Of a DNA stretch of 13,821 bases, positions 1-5,627 are shown one piece after another. This stretch comes from Oribacterium sp. UBA5894 (GTDB taxonomy: Bacteria > Bacillota > Clostridia > Lachnospirales > Lachnospiraceae). The notes below the pieces were generated by a model. It saw only the letters and a list, made by a program, of their open reading frames with translations, was not told the origin of the DNA and did not search any database. The translations under genes were made by a program, and so were the position numbers. Every line of letters begins with the position of its first letter. The stretch's first letter is position 1. Location of the stretch: positions 1 to 13,821 of the forward strand of contig DJEQ01000106.1 of NCBI GenBank assembly GCA_002431355.1, written 5' to 3'.

Positions 1-62
1 AGGATTATGAGTGAACAGTAACCTGCTCCCTCCGGGGCCTTCGATGGTGTGCATCATTTCAC

Positions 63-91
63 TTGACATATATACCCCTATGGGGTATATT
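63..91 (+). promoter_or_regulatory. Sigma-A promoter of copA
   Basis: A perfect -35 box TTGACA (63-68) is followed by a 17-base spacer and a -10 box TATATT (86-91), placing the transcription start near 98. The copper-type operator fills most of the spacer and overlaps the -10 box, so a bound repressor would block RNA polymerase. The box matches are seen directly; promoter activity is inferred. Confidence 0.85.
70..90. promoter_or_regulatory. CsoR-type copper operator
   Basis: Two perfect 9-base arms, ATATACCCC (70-78) and GGGGTATAT (82-90), flank a TAT centre. This matches the known CsoR operator style of Bacillota copZA promoters (TACCC...GGGTA). A csoR gene lies about 2.8 kb downstream, which supports the assignment. 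Apo-CsoR should bind here and release when it takes up Cu(I). A third half-site, GGGGTAT (116-122), lies in the G-rich leader, in a run of five Gs, T, five Gs (109-119). Confidence 0.85.
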
Positions 92-160
92 AAAGCTGCT
101 CGAAGATAGGGGGTGGGGGTATGCACCTTCTACGGAACAGAAAGTGAAAGAGGCATGAAT

Positions 161-2719
161 ATGAAAAAATACAGCATTACCGGGATGAGCTGCGCGGCGT
201 GTCAGGCACGGGTCGAAAAAGCGGCACGCACAGTGCCGGGCGTAGAGGAGGCCACGGTCTCGCTGCTGACGAACACACTGGCTGTGAAGGGAGATGTGGC
301 CGATGGTGACATTATCCATGCAGTTGAAAAGGCCGGTTATGGTGCAAGTATACAAGGAAGTACATCAACGAAGACAGAAGGCTGCGGCAGTACCTGCACG
401 AGGGGAGTTCAGGATGACATGTCGGCGGAGGAAGAGGCGCTGCAGGATCATGAAACACCGAAGCTTCGGAAGCGCCTGCTCCAGTCCATTGCGCTGCTCC
501 TCGTTCTCATGTACTTCAGCATGGGACATAACATGGCCGGGTGGCCACTCCCTGCGATTTTTGAAAATCCAATCAACGGCGCCATCGTACAGATGCTTCT
601 GGCACTTTCTGTGATGTATATCAACCGAAAGTTTTTTATTGGAGGCTTCCGCTCCCTTCTGGAACGTTCGCCAAATATGGATGCACTGGTAGCGCTTGGC
701 TCAAGTGCTTCCTTCCTCTATTCTCTGGCAGAGCTCTTCCTGATGAGCCTTGCCCTTGCCAAGGGAGAAATGGAAAGCGTCCATCATCTTCATCATAATC
801 TGTATTTCGAAACGGCAGCCATGATCCCGGCCCTTATTACCGTCGGGAAAATGCTGGAGGCCATGTCGAAGGGACGGACCACCGATGCGCTTCGGAGCCT
901 CATGAAGCTTGCGCCGAAGACCGCCGTTTTACTGCGGGATGGAAAGGAAGTACAGGTTCCGATCGCGGAGGTGAAGAGCGGGGATCTCTTCATGGTACGG
1001 CCAGGGGAGAGCATCCCGGTCGATGGCGTGATTCTGGAGGGCAGCAGTGCGGTCAATGAATCCGCCCTTACCGGGGAGAGCATCCCGGTGGATAAGACCG
1101 TCGGTGATCCGATTTCTGCCGCCACCATCAATACGGAGGGCTTCCTGAAGGCGCGTGCTACCCGTGTCGGTGAGGATACGACCCTCAGCCAGATTATCCA
1201 GATGGTATCCGATGCCGCAGCAACGAAGGCGCCGATTTCCCGCATTGCAGACCAGGTGGCTGGCATTTTTGTACCGGCGGTGATGCTGGTTGCGCTGATT
1301 ACCTTCTGCGTGTGGATGCTGGCCGGAAGGGGTGTGGAATTCTCCATTCCGCGCGCCGTTGCGGTGCTGGTGGTTTCCTGTCCTTGTGCCCTGGGACTCG
1401 CAACGCCGGTTGCCATCATGGTCGGAAGCGGGCAGGGCGCACGTAATGGTATCCTGTTTAAAACCGCAGCGGCCCAGGAGCAGGCGGGCAGGATCGACAT
1501 TGTGGCACTCGACAAGACGGGGACGATCACGTCCGGAGAGCCGGTGGTGACCGATATACTTCCTTCGGAAGGCGTACAGCCGGAAGAGCTCCTTCAGCTC
1601 GCACTTGATCTTGAACAGCATTCAGAGCATCCGCTCGCCGGTGCCATTGTGCGTTATGCAGAAGCAAAGGACATGGCGCCACGGGAGGTGACGGACTTTA
1701 CAGCTCTTCCGGGCAATGGTCTCCGTGCCGTGGAGGCGGGCGCGGAGCTCTGTGGAGGCTCTTTCCGTTATATTAAGGAACGCTTCGGCGTCTCGGAAAC
1801 GATGGAGGCACAGTATGCCGCCCTGGCATTGCAGGGGAAAACACCGCTCTTTTTCACCCGGAACGGCCAGCTTATGGGCATCCTTTCCGTTGCGGATGCC
1901 ATCAAGACGGATTCAGCGCAGGCCATTCAGGAGCTCCAGCATATGGGCATTGACGTCTATATGATTACAGGTGATAATGAAAAAACGGCGCAGGCCATCG
2001 CACGTGAAGCTGGTGTCCAGCATGTCATTGCAGGCGTTCTGCCGGATGGCAAGGAAGCCGTGATTCGTCAGCTGAAGACGCAGGGACGGGTCGCGATGGT
2101 TGGCGATGGGATCAATGATGCACCCGCGCTCACCCGTGCGGATCTCGGCATTGCCATCGGCGCCGGGGCCGACGTCGCCATCGATGCAGCGGATGTGGTG
2201 CTCATGAAGAGCCGTCTCACAGATGTTTCCGCGGCGATCCGCCTCGGACGGGCAACCCTTCGAAACATTCATGAGAACCTGTTCTGGGCGTTCTTTTACA
2301 ATGTGATCTGCATCCCGCTGGCCGCTGGCTTCTACAGTGCGCTTCTCGGACTCCATTTTGAAATGAGCCCGATGGTTGGCGCGGCCGCCATGAGCCTGTC
2401 CAGCTTCACCGTATGTATGAATGCGTTGCGTCTGAACCTCTGTAAGGTACATGACGCTTCACATGATAGAACAATAAAGAAAAAGCATAAAAAGGAGAGT
2501 AAGGAAATGACAGAAATCGTAAATATCAAGGGAATGATGTGTGGACACTGCGAGGCCAGCGTGAAGAAGGCACTCGAGGGACTGGATGGCGTGGAAGCCG
2601 CTGTGGTATCACACGACAAGGGAACCGCCGTGCTGACGCTGAGTGCACCGGTCGAGGATGCAAAGATTGAAAAGGCCATTCGCGATCTTGACTTTGAATT
2701 CGTATCGATTGAGAAGTAA
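161..2719 (+). CDS. copA: CopA Cu(I)-exporting P1B-type ATPase, fused in frame to a CopZ-like domain
   Basis: Membrane ATPase exporting Cu(I) from the cytoplasm. ATG 161 is preferred because AGAGG (149-153) lies 7 bases upstream; ATG 155 and GTG 113 are in frame but poorly spaced. The product is 852 aa. Seen in order: N-terminal heavy-metal domain with GMSCAAC (Cys11, Cys14); membrane segments from about 107; actuator TGES (304-307); CPC (407-409) in the transport helix; phosphorylation motif DKTGT (Asp451); SEHP (488-491); TGDN (603-606); GDGINDAP (648-655). The late helices carry Tyr713-Asn714 and Met744/Ser748, matching known CopA Cu(I) residues. A His-rich loop (HHLHH) sits near 208-212. 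After the last helix, a Lys-rich linker (about 764-782) leads to a second heavy-metal domain with GMMCGHC (Cys794, Cys797). That domain starts at a Met with its own Shine-Dalgarno, so a separate chaperone may also be made. Copper specificity is strong from CPC plus the CsoR context. Confidence 0.95.
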   Translation: MKKYSITGMSCAACQARVEKAARTVPGVEEATVSLLTNTLAVKGDVADGDIIHAVEKAGYGASIQGSTSTKTEGCGSTCTRGVQDDMSAEEEALQDHETPKLRKRLLQSIALLLVLMYFSMGHNMAGWPLPAIFENPINGAIVQMLLALSVMYINRKFFIGGFRSLLERSPNMDALVALGSSASFLYSLAELFLMSLALAKGEMESVHHLHHNLYFETAAMIPALITVGKMLEAMSKGRTTDALRSLMKLAPKTAVLLRDGKEVQVPIAEVKSGDLFMVRPGESIPVDGVILEGSSAVNESALTGESIPVDKTVGDPISAATINTEGFLKARATRVGEDTTLSQIIQMVSDAAATKAPISRIADQVAGIFVPAVMLVALITFCVWMLAGRGVEFSIPRAVAVLVVSCPCALGLATPVAIMVGSGQGARNGILFKTAAAQEQAGRIDIVALDKTGTITSGEPVVTDILPSEGVQPEELLQLALDLEQHSEHPLAGAIVRYAEAKDMAPREVTDFTALPGNGLRAVEAGAELCGGSFRYIKERFGVSETMEAQYAALALQGKTPLFFTRNGQLMGILSVADAIKTDSAQAIQELQHMGIDVYMITGDNEKTAQAIAREAGVQHVIAGVLPDGKEAVIRQLKTQGRVAMVGDGINDAPALTRADLGIAIGAGADVAIDAADVVLMKSRLTDVSAAIRLGRATLRNIHENLFWAFFYNVICIPLAAGFYSALLGLHFEMSPMVGAAAMSLSSFTVCMNALRLNLCKVHDASHDRTIKKKHKKESKEMTEIVNIKGMMCGHCEASVKKALEGLDGVEAAVVSHDKGTAVLTLSAPVEDAKIEKAIRDLDFEFVSIEK
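2491..2509 (+). promoter_or_regulatory. Internal Shine-Dalgarno and ATG for a CopZ-like product
   Basis: Inside the copA frame, AAAGGAGAG (2491-2499) lies 7 bases before ATG 2507. A second purine run, AAGGAA (2501-2506), directly abuts the ATG. The bases just upstream translate to a Lys-rich stretch (TIKKKHKKESKE), which is what a translated intergenic ribosome binding site would give. This supports either internal initiation or a recent in-frame merger of two genes. Confidence 0.6.
2507..2719 (+). CDS. copZ: CopZ-like copper chaperone, possible separate product from internal start
   Basis: The last 70 codons of the copA frame form a complete heavy-metal-associated domain of CopZ size (about 69 aa in the family). 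The metal motif is GMMCGHC (Cys12 and Cys15 of this product). CopZ proteins carry Cu(I) in the cytoplasm and hand it to the N-terminal domain of CopA or to CsoR. The start at 2507 has a good Shine-Dalgarno and shares the copA stop codon. Two readings are possible. The domain may exist only as the C-terminal part of CopA, which is known in some clostridial CopA proteins, or it may also be made free by internal initiation. The domain itself is certain; its separate translation is inferred. Confidence 0.45.
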   Translation: MTEIVNIKGMMCGHCEASVKKALEGLDGVEAAVVSHDKGTAVLTLSAPVEDAKIEKAIRDLDFEFVSIEK

Positions 2720-2735
2720 GATTCGGAAGTAGCAC

Positions 2736-2793
2736 AGGCCAATGCTTCGGCGCGGAGCGCAGATCTCCCCGCCATAGGCATTGGCCTCTTTTT
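2736..2793 (+). terminator. Strong two-tier hairpin terminator after copA
   Basis: A perfect 10-bp outer stem, AGGCCAATGC (2736-2745) with GCATTGGCCT (2778-2787), is followed by CTTTTT. Inside it a second stem pairs GGCGCGGAG (2749-2757) with CTCCCCGCC (2765-2773), with one C-C mismatch and a 7-base loop. It lies between copA and csoR, so csoR may depend partly on read-through. Confidence 0.85.
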
Positions 2794-2863
2794 AGAAATG
2801 GAAGCCCTGAAATGCACCTTCCGCGGAGAAGCCGTCAGGGAGCGGGAGAAGGAGGAAAACAAC

Positions 2864-3178
2864 ATGGCATGCTGCTGTGAGCAGGACGAAAACGGACGAA
2901 AAAAGCATAAGCCGCGCACACCTGAACAGGTGAAGTCACTGGTGACGCGGCTCAATCGGATCGATGGACAGATTTTAGGCATTAAAAAGATGATTGAGGA
3001 GAATCGCTACTGCCCGGACGTGCTGATGCAGGTCAGCGCTGTGCAGGCCTCGCTCAATTCCTTTAACAAGGAGCTTCTGGCAACGCACATCCGAACCTGT
3101 GTGGTCGACGATATCCGGGATGGGAAGGAAGAAGCCGTGGATGAGCTCTGCGAGCTCCTGAAGAAAACAATGAAATAA
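2864..3178 (+). CDS. csoR: CsoR-family copper-sensing repressor
   Basis: Cytoplasmic all-helical DNA-binding repressor that releases its operator when it binds Cu(I). AAGGAGG (2849-2855) lies 8 bases before ATG 2864; an upstream in-frame ATG (2798) is less likely. The product is 104 aa, within the usual family length. The family core VTRLNRIDGQILGIKKMIEE is present. The three Cu(I) ligands are Cys50, His75 and Cys79 with the same spacing (25 and 4) as the characterised M. tuberculosis CsoR, which separates it from nickel- or formaldehyde-sensing relatives. The N-terminus is unusual in carrying three adjacent cysteines (MACCCEQ). The gene lies behind the copA terminator and has no clear promoter of its own; a CsoR-type operator precedes copA, so autoregulation through read-through is likely. 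The leader holds a possible hairpin, CCCTGA (2805-2810) with TCAGGG (2835-2840). Confidence 0.93.
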   Translation: MACCCEQDENGRKKHKPRTPEQVKSLVTRLNRIDGQILGIKKMIEENRYCPDVLMQVSAVQASLNSFNKELLATHIRTCVVDDIRDGKEEAVDELCELLKKTMK

Positions 3179-3188
3179 ATTCACATAG

Positions 3189-3216
3189 TTTACACAATTC
3201 TACCGTATAGTATGGA
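3189..3216 (+). promoter_or_regulatory. Possible weak promoter of ftsH
   Basis: TTTACA (3189-3194) could be a -35 box, with TATGGA (3211-3216) as a poor -10 box after 16 bases. A better -10-like hexamer, TATAGT (3206-3211), is only 11 bases from TTTACA. No terminator is seen between csoR and ftsH, so read-through is also possible. A small CGAGG-TGG-CCTCG hairpin (3230-3242) lies just before the ribosome binding site. No CIRCE or CtsR box was recognised. Confidence 0.25.
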
Positions 3217-3255
3217 GCATGAGATGGGGCGAGGTGGCCTCGATCCAAGGAAAGG

Positions 3256-5334
3256 ATGAACTATATGGGAAACATACAACAGATCTTCCAGCGTCATCGT
3301 CTGAAAAAGCAGATGAGTCTCGCAAATGGAAACAATACGCAGAACCATCATTCCCAGGATGAAAATGGCTTTGGGAATTTTAACGATTTTTTTAATCAGT
3401 TTACGAATGGAAATCAGGGTGGCTACAATGGAAAGCCTTCTGGCAATAACAGCTATCAGCCGAAAAATAAGAAGCCGCTGATTTTCTACTATTTCATCGC
3501 GCTGATTATCATTCTTCTTTTAAATACCTTTTTATTTCCGTCTCTTCTGAGCCGCTCGGTTCGTCAGACGAGCTATACGGAATTCATGAATGCGGTCAAC
3601 AATGAGGCCATCACCAAGGTGAACCTCGGAGATGATACGATTACCTACGTGGCGACGGTGAACGGATCGGATGTCACCTGCCAGACAGGGCGTCTGAAGA
3701 ATGAATACACGGAGGCACAGGTCCTTCAGGAGCTGTATCGCCAGGGCGTCAATTTCGATGAGGAGATTCCGGTTGAGACGAGCCCGATCATCAGCTTCCT
3801 TTTAAGCTGGGTATTCCCGATTCTCATTTTCTGGGCACTTGGAAACTGGCTCAGCAAGCGGATGATGAAGTCACTCGGCGCAGGCGGTGGCTTCGGCGGC
3901 ATGGGCGGCTTCGGCAAGTCCAATGCCCGTGAATATGAAGCAAAGGATGACAACAAGGTAACCTTTAAGGATGTCGCCGGAGAGGATGAGGCGAAGGAGC
4001 TTCTTTCTGAAATGGTTGATTATCTGAAGGAGCCGGATAAGTATACAGAGATCGGCGCCCACATTCCGAAGGGGGCACTGCTGGTCGGCCCTCCAGGAAC
4101 CGGTAAAACTCTTCTGGCGAAGGCCGTGGCCGGAGAAGCTAATGTACCATTCTTCTCGATCTCCGGTTCGGAGTTCGTTGAGATGTTCGTCGGCATGGGT
4201 GCTGCAAAGGTACGTGATCTTTTTGATCAGGCAAAGAAAAAGTCTCCATGCATTATTTTCATTGATGAGATCGATGCCATTGGTAAGAAGCGTGGCAATG
4301 GTGCGATGGGCGGAAATGATGAGCGTGAGCAGACCCTGAATCAGCTTCTGACCGAGCTGGATGGTTTTGACAGTTCGAAGGCCATCATTGTTCTGGCAGC
4401 GACAAACCAGCCGGATTCGCTGGATCCGGCGCTTCTGCGCCCGGGTCGTTTTGACCGTCGTGTTCCGGTCGAGCTTCCAGACTTCCAGGGCCGTGTGGAT
4501 ATCCTGAAGGTGCATTCAAAGAACATCAAGATGGCGGACAATGTGGACCTGAGTGCCATCGCGAAGGCAGCGGCCGGTGCGAGTGGTGCAGAGCTTGCAA
4601 ACATCATCAATGAGGCAGCGCTCCGCGCGGTGCGTGCAGGACGTCAGCGCGTGATTCAGTCGGATCTGGAGGAGTCGATTGAGGTCGTCATTGCCGGCTA
4701 TCAGAAGAAGAACAATGTGATGACCGATAAGGAGAAGCTGATCGTTTCCTATCACGAGGTGGGACACGCCCTGGTGGCCGCCCTGCAGAAGAATTCGGCA
4801 CCGGTTCAGAAGATTACCATCATTCCACGAACCTCTGGTGCACTCGGCTATACGATGCAGGTCGAGGAGGATGGAAACCATTACCTCTATTCGAAGGAGG
4901 AGCTGGAAAATAAGATTGCCACACTGACGGGTGGCCGCTGTGCAGAGGAGCTTATCTTCCATACCTGCACGACGGGAGCCAGCAACGATATCGAGCAGGC
5001 CACGAAGTATGCACGTGCGATGATCACGCGCTATGGCATGGCCGATGACATCGGTATGGTGGCCATGGAGCAGATTCAGAACCAGTACCTCGGTGGAGAT
5101 GCATCTCTTACCTGCTCACCGGAGACCCAGACGAAGATTGACCAGATGACGGTGGACCTTGTGAAGAAGCAGCATGACAAGGCCTATCAGCTTCTGAGCG
5201 ATCACATTACGAAGCTTCATGAAATCACGAAGTATCTCTATGAGAAGGAAACCATTACAGGAGCAGAGTTCATGGAAATTCTGAATCGCAAGGAGGTCGA
5301 TCCATCGGTGATGGCACCGACGACGGCAGAATAA
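3256..5334 (+). CDS. ftsH: FtsH, membrane-bound ATP-dependent zinc metalloprotease
   Basis: Hexameric AAA+ protease that pulls membrane and short-lived cytosolic proteins into a zinc protease chamber. The 692-aa product shows membrane helix 1 (about 74-95), an extracytoplasmic segment (about 96-175), helix 2 (about 176-199), a Gly-rich linker (208-220), Walker A GPPGTGKT (278-285), Walker B IIFIDEID (333-340), the second region of homology with RPGRFDR (395-401), zinc motif HEVGH (500-504) and the third zinc ligand Asp578. Two oddities are seen. About 73 residues rich in Asn, Gln, Gly and Phe precede helix 1, whereas typical FtsH begins almost at that helix. The zinc motif has Val where HEAGH is usual. 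The start is uncertain: AAGGA (3247-3251) is 4 bases before ATG 3256, and a second AAGGA (3252-3256) is 8 bases before ATG 3265, which would remove only three residues. Confidence 0.95.
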   Translation: MNYMGNIQQIFQRHRLKKQMSLANGNNTQNHHSQDENGFGNFNDFFNQFTNGNQGGYNGKPSGNNSYQPKNKKPLIFYYFIALIIILLLNTFLFPSLLSRSVRQTSYTEFMNAVNNEAITKVNLGDDTITYVATVNGSDVTCQTGRLKNEYTEAQVLQELYRQGVNFDEEIPVETSPIISFLLSWVFPILIFWALGNWLSKRMMKSLGAGGGFGGMGGFGKSNAREYEAKDDNKVTFKDVAGEDEAKELLSEMVDYLKEPDKYTEIGAHIPKGALLVGPPGTGKTLLAKAVAGEANVPFFSISGSEFVEMFVGMGAAKVRDLFDQAKKKSPCIIFIDEIDAIGKKRGNGAMGGNDEREQTLNQLLTELDGFDSSKAIIVLAATNQPDSLDPALLRPGRFDRRVPVELPDFQGRVDILKVHSKNIKMADNVDLSAIAKAAAGASGAELANIINEAALRAVRAGRQRVIQSDLEESIEVVIAGYQKKNNVMTDKEKLIVSYHEVGHALVAALQKNSAPVQKITIIPRTSGALGYTMQVEEDGNHYLYSKEELENKIATLTGGRCAEELIFHTCTTGASNDIEQATKYARAMITRYGMADDIGMVAMEQIQNQYLGGDASLTCSPETQTKIDQMTVDLVKKQHDKAYQLLSDHITKLHEITKYLYEKETITGAEFMEILNRKEVDPSVMAPTTAE

Positions 5335-5343
5335 GACGAAATG

Positions 5344-5407
5344 CTTATTTCTCCTCCGGAAACAGGGCACCGACGCGCGGCTTTCCGCGCATTGGAGAAG
5401 CCATAAG
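5344..5407 (+). other. Structured 3' region of the ftsH transcript, possible small RNA
   Basis: An outer stem pairs CTTAT with ATAAG and TTCTCC with GGAGAA (5344-5354 with 5394-5407, the right arm carrying three extra bases). It encloses a perfect hairpin, GCGCGG-CTTT-CCGCGC (5375-5390). CTCCTCC (5351-5357), complementary to Shine-Dalgarno sequences, lies at the end of the outer left arm. The structure stands 7 bases before the terminator stem. It may simply protect the 3' end; a small RNA is speculative. Confidence 0.35.
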
Positions 5408-5414
5408 AGAGCTG

Positions 5415-5451
5415 CGGCTCGTTTCGCTTTTAGCGAAGCGGGCCGTTTTTT
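5415..5451 (+). terminator. Rho-independent terminator of ftsH
   Basis: A 14-bp stem, CGGCTCGTTTCGCT (5415-5428) with AGCGAAGCGGGCCG (5432-5445), includes two G-U pairs and a TTT loop. Six Ts follow (5446-5451). Confidence 0.92.
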
Positions 5452-5474
5452 ATTGGGTACATGGGGAGGGAAAC

Positions 5475-5504
5475 TTGGCAAAACGGCGTTTCTGTTCGTA
5501 TAAT
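5475..5504 (+). promoter_or_regulatory. Sigma-A promoter of fbp
   Basis: TTGGCA (5475-5480), an 18-base spacer and a perfect TATAAT (5499-5504) predict a start near 5511 and a leader of about 117 bases before the fbp ATG. The leader contains a 17-codon frame (ATG 5528 to TAA 5579-5581) without a visible Shine-Dalgarno. Confidence 0.8.
5480..5492. promoter_or_regulatory. Putative operator in the fbp promoter spacer
   Basis: AAAACGGCGTTTC contains an 11-base odd palindrome, AAACG-G-CGTTT (5481-5491), centred between the -35 and -10 boxes. The near-identical AAAACGACGTTTT lies in the same place in another promoter at the right end of the window (13762-13774). It does not fit the catabolite-control (cre) consensus well. 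The binding protein is unknown. Confidence 0.5.
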
Positions 5505-5627
5505 ATACATAAATAAGTGCTTCTCTCATGTTGGAGCGTATCTGCCTTCAGGAGTGGAAGAAAAGACCGAACTCAATATAAAGAAAAAAGAGATACAGAA
5601 CAGGAAGGACAGATAAAAGGAAGAATT

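Noticed and set aside
113..160. Upstream GTG start of copA at 113
   Set aside because: It would lie inside the G-rich leader and add non-family residues; ATG 161 has the well-spaced AGAGG and the usual heavy-metal-domain start.
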